Assembly: GCA_938091745.1 (NCBI GenBank)
Contig: CALLJK010000005.1
Span: 1-47,737 of the forward strand
DNA: 47,737 bases
Direction of reading: 5' to 3'
Origin: Candidatus Bipolaricaulota bacterium
Lineage (GTDB): Bacteria; Bipolaricaulota; Bipolaricaulia; RBG-16-55-9; DRXL01
The stretch's first letter is position 1, and every line of letters begins with the position of its first letter. Made by a program: the position numbers and the translations under genes. Below the pieces are notes generated by a model, which did not search any database, had not been told where the DNA came from, and saw nothing but the letters and a program-made list of their open reading frames with translations. Positions 1 to 8,340 of the stretch are shown here, one piece after another.

Positions 1-918
1 ATCGGACCAACCAATCAGACGACCGTCACAACTCAATTCACCGGGACAACAGCGACAACGAACTGCACCCTCACGGTGACGCTCACGACTGCCTCAGGTA
101 AGACCGCGACGGCGAGCATCGTCCGCGATGTGATAGTGCCAGCCAATCCTTTGCCGCAATGCTCCTTGCCAGCTCTGACCGGCCAGGTCGTTCCAGCCGG
201 AGGAGTGAACCATCATCCCACCGGCGGGGCTGCTGGAGATCGCCTCTTCGCTTATGTCGAGCCGGAGACTGGGAGCCCTACCTCGGATTCCATTCTGCAC
301 CTTGGCCCTCCGTTGGCTAGTCGCAGCACGTGTCCCTTAACACCCGTACCAGGAGAAGAGTGCGATGACGACGATGGTCCGGGTCTGAGCTCAGTCATAG
401 CTGGGCATCCCTGGGCGAGTGGTTACGCATGGTCCGTGAACCCGTATAGTGCTACTGCTGTGCTTAATTACACGCTCTATCGGCATACTGCGCCTGCGAC
501 TTCGCTCGTCGATATGGAAGCGAGCGGGGATGTGCCGGGGAACGCTGCTGGCGCTGTCTCCGTGCCTGATCCTGCAGCTCCATGGATCATCGCTGCGGAG
601 ATCAGCCCGTCTGGAGACCAGGACTGGTTCAAGTTCTTCGCCAATGCCGGTGAGAAGATCTGGATTGTCATGGATGGCTCGCCGAACTCGCGGCTCGCTC
701 CACATGATGACGACTCCAGCAGCTTGGATGGCGTTATCGAGCTGCGCACGGATACCGGCGCTTTAATCTGGACTAACGACGGTGGTTATGGCTCGCCTCA
801 GCCCAATGCCGAGACGAGAACCCACACCATTACGAGCTCAGGAGTCTATATCCTTGTCGTAAGAGGCTACGGCACCGAGACGCACGCGTACCATCTTGTG
901 GCGTGTGTCGTGCCCTAA
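1..918 (+). CDS. Secreted PPC-type beta-sandwich protein (5' end outside window)
   Basis: The reading frame is open from base 1, so the true start lies upstream; an internal GTG at 76 is not a credible start. The first ~35 residues match the end of the N-terminal module shared with the genes at 2660 and 3875 (IGPTNQTTVTT, CTLTVTLTTASGKTA). The rest resembles the C-terminal third of the 3875 product: acidic ECDDDDG, an AGHP motif, an SVPDPAAPW stretch, and a strand-rich block with DQDWFKFFANAGEKIW typical of bacterial pre-peptidase C-terminal (PPC) domains. Probably a surface lipoprotein whose signal peptide is outside the window. It is followed 33 bases later by the S8 protease gene, which has its own AAGGAGG site, so the two are likely co-transcribed. 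Exact ligand or function unknown. Confidence 0.8.
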   Translation: MGPTNQTTVTTQFTGTTATTNCTLTVTLTTASGKTATASIVRDVIVPANPLPQCSLPALTGQVVPAGGVNHHPTGGAAGDRLFAYVEPETGSPTSDSILHLGPPLASRSTCPLTPVPGEECDDDDGPGLSSVIAGHPWASGYAWSVNPYSATAVLNYTLYRHTAPATSLVDMEASGDVPGNAAGAVSVPDPAAPWIIAAEISPSGDQDWFKFFANAGEKIWIVMDGSPNSRLAPHDDDSSSLDGVIELRTDTGALIWTNDGGYGSPQPNAETRTHTITSSGVYILVVRGYGTETHAYHLVACVVP

Positions 919-951
919 GGACTCGAAAAATGTGCTAAGGAGGATAGGACT

Positions 952-2586
952 ATGCTCAAGAAATGTCTGGTGGCTGCCCTGATGACGGTGCTGGTGGGAT
1001 CTCTCGTCCTGCCCGCTCTGGCACAAGATGAGGAGATTCAGATCGCTCCGGATCGGCAGATTCTCGTCGTTGAGCCGGCACAGAAAGCCGAGATCATGAA
1101 GAAGATCGAGGAGGAACTGGGTGGCATAGTGATCTTCGAGTATGAGAAGATCCCTGAGCTTTTGGCCATCAAGATCGATCCGACCAGGGCGGAGAAGCTC
1201 AAGGACTTAGTAGGGGTAAAAAACATCTACGTCGACGCTCTGATGCCGCTGCCTAAGCCCATCCGTGAGGGGGCATTCCGGAGGCCCGGCTGGGACCCGC
1301 GCCAGCCTAAGCCCAAGGCTTTAGAGATCACCAGCGGGGGCGACTGGGGCTGCGATCGCATCGATTGCGAGGAGGTCTGGTTCTATGGGGTCAACAGGGT
1401 CGTGCGCCCGCGCGCCCAAGCGCCCCAACCACAGCAGTTTGCGTGGTTAGCTGGGCTGGGGGTACTCCTAGCTGGAGGGCTGGCACTGCGGCGCTCCCGC
1501 AAAGGCCTGCTCATACTCTTAATAGCGGGTATCCCTCTTGCCTTGAATAGCTGCGTAGGGGCAATAAGCCCAATTAAGCTTGGAGATGGGGTCTTAGTCG
1601 CAGTCATGGACACCGGCATTGACCCCATGCATCCTGACATCGATAGCAATATCAACGCGGCGCTCAGCACAGCGATCAACGTTGGCCCATACAATAATGA
1701 CTGTACCACTGATCCCGGCGGCAACCCCTGCGATGCCCCCTGGGATGATTACTATGGGCATGGGACGTTCATCGCTGGGATCATCGCTGCAGAACTCAAG
1801 AACCTCGCCGATGCCCCGGAAGGCTTCAAGAAGATCGGCGTAGCCCCCAAGGCGCAGCTCGTCTCGATCAAGGTCTTCCCCAACTCCTATGAGTCGGTGA
1901 TCATTGCAGGCATCAACTATGCTATCGCCAACGGCATCGACGTCATCAACATGAGCTTCGGCTATGGCCCACGGCCGCGTGCTGACTTGGATGACTCTGG
2001 GACTTGGCCGTTCTTCCGATGCGATCTGAAGGGGACGCCGGACGACCCGGTTGATCCGCCGTTGGAGGTTGCGATAGATGCGGCCTTAGCAGCAGGCATC
2101 GTTCTGGTCGCTGCTGCGGGCAACAGCGGGGCCAACATCGGCGCTGGGGGTCAGGCCGTCACGCCAGCCTCTTGCAAGGGGGTTATCGCCGTTGGCGCTA
2201 TAGACTCCAGCGACAGAAGGGCGTTCTTCAGCAACTATGGCACCGACGTCGATATCACGGCGCCGGGGGAGTTCGTCTGGTCTCTGTGCGAGACCTCGGG
2301 CTTTGGAAGTATCTGCTGGAATGCCTATCTCTGGGGCGAGGCGAACCCCCTCTATCAACCGGACTTAGGGACCTCCTTCTCCACGCCGTATGTCGTCGGT
2401 GCGGCCGCGCTCTTGCTGAGCAATGGCGTGGCTCCCGCTTCGGTGCTCCCACGACTCCAGAGCACCGCAGACTGCGTAGTGCACCCGAACCCTGGACTGG
2501 ACGCCTTCCCAGGGCCAGGGACCGTGCCGGAATGCTTGCTGGACGTGGAAGAAGCTGTCCTAGGTACACAGAACGGGGATAACTGA
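952..2586 (+). CDS. Subtilisin-like S8 serine protease with internal membrane hairpin
   Basis: Secreted endopeptidase of 544 residues. Sec signal peptide 1-24 (ends PALAQ). Residues ~35-98 look like an I9-type propeptide that would chaperone and inhibit the enzyme. The catalytic triad is Asp220 (VMDTGID), His270 (YGHGTFIAG) and Ser475 (GTSFSTP), with oxyanion Asn391 (AAAGNSG). Odd feature: residues ~150-208, between the usual first helix (WGCDRIDCEEVW) and the Asp strand, contain a Pro-rich stretch, a hydrophobic segment (~163-179), a basic RRSRK turn and a second hydrophobic segment (~186-199). This would form a membrane hairpin with both the propeptide and catalytic parts outside. No P or PPC domain is attached; such domains are instead encoded by neighbouring genes. 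AAGGAGG at 936-942 supports the ATG start. Confidence 0.9.
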   Translation: MLKKCLVAALMTVLVGSLVLPALAQDEEIQIAPDRQILVVEPAQKAEIMKKIEEELGGIVIFEYEKIPELLAIKIDPTRAEKLKDLVGVKNIYVDALMPLPKPIREGAFRRPGWDPRQPKPKALEITSGGDWGCDRIDCEEVWFYGVNRVVRPRAQAPQPQQFAWLAGLGVLLAGGLALRRSRKGLLILLIAGIPLALNSCVGAISPIKLGDGVLVAVMDTGIDPMHPDIDSNINAALSTAINVGPYNNDCTTDPGGNPCDAPWDDYYGHGTFIAGIIAAELKNLADAPEGFKKIGVAPKAQLVSIKVFPNSYESVIIAGINYAIANGIDVINMSFGYGPRPRADLDDSGTWPFFRCDLKGTPDDPVDPPLEVAIDAALAAGIVLVAAAGNSGANIGAGGQAVTPASCKGVIAVGAIDSSDRRAFFSNYGTDVDITAPGEFVWSLCETSGFGSICWNAYLWGEANPLYQPDLGTSFSTPYVVGAAALLLSNGVAPASVLPRLQSTADCVVHPNPGLDAFPGPGTVPECLLDVEEAVLGTQNGDN

Positions 2587-2596
2587 TGAGCGCAAT

Positions 2597-2640
2597 CCCG
2601 AGGGGGTGACTGAAGAAGAGTCACCCCCTTGGGGGCTTTT
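2597..2640 (+). terminator. Hairpin terminator or attenuator after the protease gene
   Basis: A perfect 10-bp stem (arms 2602-2611 and 2619-2628, loop GAAGAAG) extends outward through a G-U pair to CCC/GGG and is followed by GGCTTTT. The T-run is short. The next gene starts only 20 bases later with a strong AAGGAGG and no visible promoter, so partial read-through into the downstream lipoprotein genes is plausible. Confidence 0.6.
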
Positions 2641-2659
2641 ATGCAAAAGGAGGTAAAGA

Positions 2660-3838
2660 ATGAGAGCGTTAGCTTCCGGTATCAAGCTCTGTGCCCTTCT
2701 AATTGTAGTAGCTGGGCTCGCCGGATGTATGACAACGGCGCCCACGGTGACGCTCTCTGGGCCTGCAGGACCCTATCTCGTCGGAACGCCGGTGACCCTG
2801 ACAGCTACAGGCAACCCTGGCAGTGCTGCGGGCCTATGGACCTATAGCTTCAGCGCCAGCCCAGCTTGTGGAACATTCACCCCAGCAACTATCGGCCCGA
2901 CGAATCAGACGACTGTTACTACAGATTTCACCCCGTCGGTCACAACGCCAAGCTGCACCCTCACAGTGACCCTGACGACGGCTTCGGGGAAGACGGCTCA
3001 GGCTTCTATCACCCGGGCCATGGGAAGCCCCCCGATTGTCGTGAACACCGTGCCGGCTAACAGCACCAGCGGCGTCTCAGTCACCACTGATATCACTGTA
3101 ACGTTTGACCAACCTATGGACCCGGCGACGTTGTCGCTGACATGCACTGGTGAAGCTTCCGGTCCAGGGCATGGCGGACCATTCGGGCCGTGCAACATGA
3201 CGATCGGCGCTCCTACGGGTGGGCCAACGACCTTCACCTGGGTAGTGGGCGATCCCGATGCGCCTGATCCTAATAATCTTGAGTTCACCCGCGCCTACCA
3301 GCTCCAAGTGACAGGCACAAGCGCTATTGGGTTCCCTATGGCCGCACCGTATGTCTGGGCCTTCGACACCCAGTCTGGTCTGCAGCAAACCCAGACCTAC
3401 AGCAGCGGCAATATCAGCGTCCCTATACCTGATAATGGCACCGTGGAACACACTATAAACGTCCCGGACACTGGGACGATAGTCGACGTTGATGTGAAGA
3501 TCCGGATCAATCACACCTGGGATGCAGATCTAGATATCTATCTGATTCATCCCGATGGTACGATGGTTGAACTTTCAACCGACAATGGGGGTTCGGGCGA
3601 CGACTACGGCAGCGGTCCAACCGACTGCACCGGGACCTTCACCGTCTTCGACGATGAGGCCACAACGCCCATCACTAGCGGAACTCCGCCCTTTGCCGGG
3701 TCGTACCAGCCTGAGCAGCCATTGTCCACCCTCGACGGCAAGCCCATAAATGGGGCCTGGAGACTAAGGATCACAGACGATTCACCTTTGGACACTGGGA
3801 CGTTATACTGCTGGCAGCTGGTGATCACTTATCAGTAG
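2660..3838 (+). CDS. Lipoprotein with Ig-like domain and C-terminal P-domain
   Basis: 392-residue predicted lipoprotein. Signal peptide with lipobox LAGC, lipidated Cys23. Residues 23-120 form the module shared with the neighbouring genes (81 of 98 residues identical to the 3875 product by hand alignment). Residues ~122-240 look like a bacterial Ig-like (Big_5-type) fold (VNTVPANSTSGV, ITVTFDQPMDP). Residues ~245-392 match the proprotein-convertase P-domain: VPIPDNG, KIRINHTWDADLDIYLIHPDG, PINGAWRLRITDDSPLDTGTL. P-domains normally sit C-terminal to subtilisin or metalloprotease catalytic domains; here there is no catalytic domain in the chain, but a stand-alone S8 protease is encoded just upstream. 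Start fixed by AAAAGGAGGT at 2646-2655. Likely anchored to a membrane, facing outward. Confidence 0.88.
   Translation: MRALASGIKLCALLIVVAGLAGCMTTAPTVTLSGPAGPYLVGTPVTLTATGNPGSAAGLWTYSFSASPACGTFTPATIGPTNQTTVTTDFTPSVTTPSCTLTVTLTTASGKTAQASITRAMGSPPIVVNTVPANSTSGVSVTTDITVTFDQPMDPATLSLTCTGEASGPGHGGPFGPCNMTIGAPTGGPTTFTWVVGDPDAPDPNNLEFTRAYQLQVTGTSAIGFPMAAPYVWAFDTQSGLQQTQTYSSGNISVPIPDNGTVEHTINVPDTGTIVDVDVKIRINHTWDADLDIYLIHPDGTMVELSTDNGGSGDDYGSGPTDCTGTFTVFDDEATTPITSGTPPFAGSYQPEQPLSTLDGKPINGAWRLRITDDSPLDTGTLYCWQLVITYQ
2726..3019 (+). repeat. Shared N-terminal module repeated in three adjacent genes
   Basis: This 98-codon block recurs at 3935-4228 and its last part at 1-~118. It begins at the lipobox Cys and ends at the ASI(T/S)RA motif. 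The spacing and nucleotide sequence are conserved over long stretches (for example the block around CCCACGGTGACGCTC), which indicates duplication of the module with different C-terminal domains attached. Confidence 0.8.
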
Positions 3839-3874
3839 AGGAGAGGAGCGCAAAACTGAAAAGGAGGTTAGTGT

Positions 3875-6800
3875 ATGGTTACCAGGACAAGACTCGGTAT
3901 AGCTCTCTTGGCGCTCGTGGGTCTTGTCGGGGGATGTATGACGACGGCGCCCACGGTGACGCTCTCTGGGCCTCCGGGACCCTATCTCATTGGGAATTCG
4001 TACACGCTGACCGCTACAGGCAACCCCGGCAGCTCCGCGGGCCTGTGGACCTATAGCTTCAGCGCTAGCCCAGCGTGCGGAACATTCAACCCAGCTACGA
4101 TTGGGCCAACCGATCAGAAGACCGTCACGACAGAGTTCAGTCCAACAGTGGAGACGCCCAGCTGCACGCTCGAGGTAACGCTCACGACCGCCTCGGGCAG
4201 GACAGCAAAGGCGTCTATTAGTCGCGCTATCGGCGGGGCTAGAATCGTCATCATTAAGGACGCCGTCCCCGATGACCCACAAGACTTCTCGTTCTCGACC
4301 ACGGGCGGCCTGGTCCCCGCGACCTTCGATCTCGATGACGATAACGATCCCACCCTGCCCAACACCCAGACCTATACGGGCCTGGCCCCCGGCACCTACA
4401 CCGTGACCGAGGCTGATCCCTCACCTGGGTTCTTGTTGACAGCGATCACCTGCACGGCGGGCGGCACCGGCGACGTCCCCTCCCGCACCGCGACCATCAC
4501 CTTGACTCCAGGGGCCACAGTCACCTGCACCTTTGTCAACGAGAAGCAGTTGGGCACAATCGTGATAGAGAAGACAGCCGTGGGTGGAGACGATACGTTC
4601 GACTACACCGCGACGGGGGCTGGCCTGCCGGGGAGCTTCCAGATCACGACTTCGGGCGGCTCCGGCAGCCAGACCTTCACCAACTTAAATCCCGGTTCCT
4701 ACACCGTGACGGAGTCTGCGCCGCCATCGGGCTGGGATTTCACCAGCTTGGTCTGTGTCGATCCCGACGGCGGGACGACAGTCGTCGGTCAGACAGCCAC
4801 CATCGACCTTGACGCCGGCGAGACCGTCACCTGTACATACACCAACACCAAGCGCGGCACGATCGTCATTAACAAGAACGCCGTAGGTGGCGATGATACG
4901 TTCAATTTCACTACCAGTGGAACCGGTGGCCTGCCGGGGAGCTTCCAGATCACGACTTCGGGCGGCTCCGGCAGCCAGACCTTCACCAATATCGTCCCTG
5001 GCAGCCATACCGTGACAGAAGACGTAGCCACGCTGCCACCAAATTGGAGCTTCACCAGCTTGGTCTGCGTTGACCCCGACGGCGGGACGACAGTCGTCGG
5101 TCAGACGGCCACCATCGACCTTGACGCCGGCGAGACCGTCACCTGTACATACACCGATACTTACGTGCCCCCACCAGCACCGCAGTGTCCAGCCAATCTC
5201 ATAGCCGAGAGTGAGCCAAACGATTCTAACGCTACGGCTCAAGCACTGGACCTGACCCCGGGCCAAGGAGTGGCCATCGTCCAGGGGAATATCTCGCCTG
5301 CAGGCGACTTGGACTACTATCAGATCACGGTGAGCGTACCGTCGCTGGTCTTCGCCTACGTCCGCACCGATGCCTCGACGACTAGCACGGACTCGACCCT
5401 CTTCATCGGGACAGCCCCGGTGACGACCGGGTCCGGCTGCACCGGCTCTGGGTATATCGAGTGCGACGACGATGACGGCGGCCAAGGCGGTAACTCGTCT
5501 TCGATCGCCGGCCTCAACTTGAGCCCAGGGACCTATAACATCTTGGTGAAGCAGTACGGCAACACAGGTGCTCCGGGCTCAGGAGCTCAAATCACGCCGT
5601 ACCGGCTCTATGTGGCCGTCGTGCCGACAGCAAACGTGATCGCCGAGAGCGAGCCCAATGACTCACCGTCAGGCGGCCAGGTCATTAATGTCTGCCCGGC
5701 GGTCATCTCCGGCACGGGCGGCGGGGCAGGGGCCAGCGATTACTATCGCTTCTATGTCCCGGCGGGGAATGCAGTGCTCTGGGCCAGCGCCGCTCAGCCG
5801 AACATCGGAGAATGGAACTCTCGGCTCGAGCTGTGGCGAGTCTCCACTGGAGCCAAGGTCCCATTCATCGGCGCTGAAGGCTCTCCTAACTGCAATAGCG
5901 CTGGGCCTGGATCGTCGGGGAATCCAGCCTCGGAGTCCTGCTCCAAGCACTACGAGTATAACTCCAATGACACCTGGCAAGCTACACCCGAAGATTACGC
6001 CGTCAACATCCGGCGCAGCGCAGACCCCGACACCGGCGCAGGTGGGGCGTACTATCTGCTCATCGTCGTCATGGAGAATATCGGCTCGCCACCGCCACCA
6101 CCGCCTCCCAGTCTACCGGCGATCTTCGCCTATGCTAAGCGCGGCGCTACGGGCAACGACACCGTGATGCGCCTGAGAACGACGACGACTGGTGTGCCTG
6201 TCTACTCTAACTGTGCGGCAGCCACACCGCCGGACCTCGAGTGCGGTGATGATGAAGGTGCTACCTACACAAGCCCGGCAGGCGTGGTCTACCCGCCCAC
6301 CGGCGGCGGCGGAGGATTGAACTCGGCTATCGCCGGACATCCGTTCGAGAACATCGGCGAGCTGATCTTCATCCAGGGCTACAGCTCGGGGACGACCATC
6401 GGCCCGTTCGATCTCTACATCCATGTGCCTGATGGCTCGATGGGCCAGCTGATGGAGAGCGATGATGTCGGAAACAACTCGATCGCTGGCGCTGAAAGCG
6501 TCCCGGCGCTGCCAACGTGTACGGCTGTCTACAGCGAGGCGACCGGGAATCAGCGGCCGGGCTTTGGCGCGGGTGGCTCAGACTTCGTGAGCGTGCCAGA
6601 TCCTTCCGCCGGCTGGACGATGGACGGCTCCTTCTCCAGCGACACAGACGTGGACTACTTCGGGCCGATCTCCATCGGGGCGAACGAGCGCGTCTTCATC
6701 GCCATTGACGGCAGCCTCGACTTCTTTGGAGCGCCCCACGATCACAACGGCTATAACGCCGATATCTCGTTCAGCTTGAGGACCCCAACTGATGCAGTCA

Positions 6801-6961
6801 TCATCACCATTGATGGTGAGACTGGCACCAGCCAAGGTGCTTTGGCTGAGGTCTTCAGCGGGACGCCGGGGGCCTATCCCACCACTCAGTTCTACATCCG
6901 TGTGGCGGCCAAGACCGGCGATGCCTACAAGGGCTATCGGCTGACGGCCTGTAAGTTCTAA
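3875..6961 (+). CDS. Large surface lipoprotein: prealbumin-like repeats plus PPC domains
   Basis: 1028 residues. Lipobox VGGC with Cys21; shared module 21-118; three prealbumin-like (SpaA/Cna-B-type) repeats at ~122-225, ~227-326 and ~328-428, each with a GTIVI(E/N)K strand, a GSYTVTE strand and a closing VTCTYTN strand; PPC-like domains opening with AESEPNDS at ~442 and ~586; a Pro-rich linker near 740; and a C-terminal region (~820-1028) paralogous to the first gene in the window. Such domains mediate adhesion or protein-protein contacts, and PPC domains usually accompany secreted peptidases. No catalytic motif is visible. AAGGAGG at 3861-3867 supports the start. It is the last gene of the island, closed by a strong terminator. 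Precise role unknown. Confidence 0.85.
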   Translation: MVTRTRLGIALLALVGLVGGCMTTAPTVTLSGPPGPYLIGNSYTLTATGNPGSSAGLWTYSFSASPACGTFNPATIGPTDQKTVTTEFSPTVETPSCTLEVTLTTASGRTAKASISRAIGGARIVIIKDAVPDDPQDFSFSTTGGLVPATFDLDDDNDPTLPNTQTYTGLAPGTYTVTEADPSPGFLLTAITCTAGGTGDVPSRTATITLTPGATVTCTFVNEKQLGTIVIEKTAVGGDDTFDYTATGAGLPGSFQITTSGGSGSQTFTNLNPGSYTVTESAPPSGWDFTSLVCVDPDGGTTVVGQTATIDLDAGETVTCTYTNTKRGTIVINKNAVGGDDTFNFTTSGTGGLPGSFQITTSGGSGSQTFTNIVPGSHTVTEDVATLPPNWSFTSLVCVDPDGGTTVVGQTATIDLDAGETVTCTYTDTYVPPPAPQCPANLIAESEPNDSNATAQALDLTPGQGVAIVQGNISPAGDLDYYQITVSVPSLVFAYVRTDASTTSTDSTLFIGTAPVTTGSGCTGSGYIECDDDDGGQGGNSSSIAGLNLSPGTYNILVKQYGNTGAPGSGAQITPYRLYVAVVPTANVIAESEPNDSPSGGQVINVCPAVISGTGGGAGASDYYRFYVPAGNAVLWASAAQPNIGEWNSRLELWRVSTGAKVPFIGAEGSPNCNSAGPGSSGNPASESCSKHYEYNSNDTWQATPEDYAVNIRRSADPDTGAGGAYYLLIVVMENIGSPPPPPPPSLPAIFAYAKRGATGNDTVMRLRTTTTGVPVYSNCAAATPPDLECGDDEGATYTSPAGVVYPPTGGGGGLNSAIAGHPFENIGELIFIQGYSSGTTIGPFDLYIHVPDGSMGQLMESDDVGNNSIAGAESVPALPTCTAVYSEATGNQRPGFGAGGSDFVSVPDPSAGWTMDGSFSSDTDVDYFGPISIGANERVFIAIDGSLDFFGAPHDHNGYNADISFSLRTPTDAVIITIDGETGTSQGALAEVFSGTPGAYPTTQFYIRVAAKTGDAYKGYRLTACKF
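4622..5155 (+). repeat. Near-identical tandem repeats inside the 1028-residue lipoprotein
   Basis: Bases 4622-4683 recur at 4928-4989 with no visible differences, and 4739-4843 recur at 5051-5155 with only a few synonymous changes. The intervening sequence is more divergent. The period is 306-312 bases, one prealbumin-like domain. The pattern suggests recent duplication or gene conversion between domain repeats. Confidence 0.85.
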
Positions 6962-6985
6962 GGACGGAGCAGAAAAACCTGAAGC

Positions 6986-7027
6986 GGGCCCCAGGGGCGA
7001 GCACCCCCTGGGGCTCATAATTTTTTT
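6986..7027 (+). terminator. Rho-independent terminator ending the secreted-protein island
   Basis: GC-rich stem with arms 6988-6997 and 7005-7014 (GCCCCAGGGG and its complement) and a 7-base loop, followed by ATAA and a run of seven T at 7021-7027. It lies 25 bases after the stop codon of the large lipoprotein gene. Confidence 0.9.
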
Positions 7028-7067
7028 ACTCTGGCAGACCAGTCAGCTTCCAAGTAAACTCTGAGCT

Positions 7068-8327
7068 ATGCAACGCTATGACGTGATCGTCGTCGGGGCG
7101 GGCCCGGCGGGCACCACAGCTGCAGCTGCTGCAGCTCGTCACGGCGCTAAAGTGCTCTTGCTCGAAGAGCACTCTATCATTGGGCGCCCCATTCAGTGCA
7201 CTGGGCTTTTAAGTCTTCGTGGCTGGCGGCTCGCCCGCGTCTCAGATTCGATCATCGTCCGAGCGATCACGGGCGTGCGGGTGCACTCCCCCGACGGCGC
7301 AGTCTATGAGCTTGGCGGCGACCGCGTCCGCGCTTACGTGATTGACCGAGATCGCTTCGATCAAAGCTTAGTCGAGCGCGCTGCGAAAGTCGGCGTCGCT
7401 GTCCAAGCTGGGGTACGTGCCGTTGAGCTTGGCCCTTATGAGAAGGGTGAGCGCACCCTCGTCACTCGAACTTCCAGTGGCGCTCGGCAGTCTCTGAGAG
7501 CTTCGGTCATCATTGGGGCCGATGGGCCTCATAGTTTGCTTGCCCAGCAGGCTGGTCTGCCGCGCCCGAAGAAGATTCTTTTGGGGCTGCAAGCGCTCAT
7601 CGCGACACCCTCACCCCCAGCCCCTCTCCCCTCCGAGGGAGAGGGGGAAGGGGAGAGGGGGGACTTCGTCGAGGTCTTCTTCGGAAGGCGCTGGGCCGCG
7701 AATTTCTTCGCCTGGTCTGTCCCAGCTGCTGAGGGCACCGCGCGCGTCGGCATAGCGACAGATCTCTTCTCCGAAGCCAAGAAGTGCTTTGAGCGCCTGC
7801 GCAAAGAATTTCATAACTCTGGGAAGATTCTCGGGTATCAATCAGGGATGATCCCCATCGGCCCGGTGGAGCGCACCGTGACTGATGGGTTTCTCATCGT
7901 CGGTGACGCTGCGGGCCAAGCCAAGCCCACCAGCGGCGGGGGAATCTATACGGGAATGCTCTGCGGGAAGATCGCTGGAGAAGTAGCTGCCCGCTGCGCG
8001 CTCTCTGGCAAGACTCAAGCGCGGTTTCTGAGAGAGTATGAAAGCCGATGGCGCGCCAAGCTGGAGCGCGAGCTTTCGTTGGGCTTCAAAGCCCATCAGA
8101 TATTGACTCAGCTCAGCGACGACCAGATCGCCCACGCGCTCAAGCTCTTAGCTCTTCCGGCGTTACGCAGGCTGATCGAGCGCGTTGGGGATATAGACTA
8201 CCCCAGCAAGATCGCGCACGAATTGCTGAAGCGCCCGCGATTGTGGAGCGCGATCTGGCCCGTCGTCCCAGCAAGGCTGGCCGAGTACGTTAAAAGCGTC
8301 TATCGAGCGACGACAGCGAGAATGTGA
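7068..8327 (+). CDS. Geranylgeranyl-reductase-family FAD-dependent oxidoreductase
   Basis: 419 residues. The N-terminal Rossmann motif VGAGPAGTTAA (10-20) ends in LLLEEH, giving the acidic residue that binds the FAD ribose. A second FAD motif is IVGDAAGQAKPTSGGGIYTG (~282-301), characteristic of the geranylgeranyl/digeranylgeranylglycerophospholipid reductase family, which saturates isoprenoid chains of lipids or quinones. The actual substrate cannot be told from the sequence. Residues ~181-199 (TPSPPAPLPSEGEGEGE) are not family sequence: they are encoded by a palindromic repeat in frame between two beta strands. There is no Shine-Dalgarno site; a weak promoter-like pair (CTGGCA 7031-7036, TAAACT 7055-7060) would give a nearly leaderless transcript. 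Confidence 0.87.
   Translation: MQRYDVIVVGAGPAGTTAAAAAARHGAKVLLLEEHSIIGRPIQCTGLLSLRGWRLARVSDSIIVRAITGVRVHSPDGAVYELGGDRVRAYVIDRDRFDQSLVERAAKVGVAVQAGVRAVELGPYEKGERTLVTRTSSGARQSLRASVIIGADGPHSLLAQQAGLPRPKKILLGLQALIATPSPPAPLPSEGEGEGERGDFVEVFFGRRWAANFFAWSVPAAEGTARVGIATDLFSEAKKCFERLRKEFHNSGKILGYQSGMIPIGPVERTVTDGFLIVGDAAGQAKPTSGGGIYTGMLCGKIAGEVAARCALSGKTQARFLREYESRWRAKLERELSLGFKAHQILTQLSDDQIAHALKLLALPALRRLIERVGDIDYPSKIAHELLKRPRLWSAIWPVVPARLAEYVKSVYRATTARM
7607..7662. repeat. GC-rich palindromic repeat, copy A, within a coding frame
   Basis: Pyrimidine-rich left half (CCTCACCCCCAGCCCCTC) and purine-rich right half (GAGGGAGAGGGGG) form imperfect hairpins. It shares the CCTCACCCC and CCCCTCTCCC blocks with copies at 25191 and 44294. 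It is read through in frame by the flavoprotein gene. Confidence 0.8.
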
Positions 8328-8340
8328 TATAATTAAAGAC

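Noticed and set aside
4685-5485. Minus-strand frame of 266 codons inside the large lipoprotein gene
   Set aside because: Its own repeats mirror the repeats of the plus-strand gene; composition is a GC-rich shadow.
7607-7662. Pro/Glu-rich peptide as a functional linker domain of the flavoprotein
   Set aside because: Explained by the palindromic repeat family seen at three other places.
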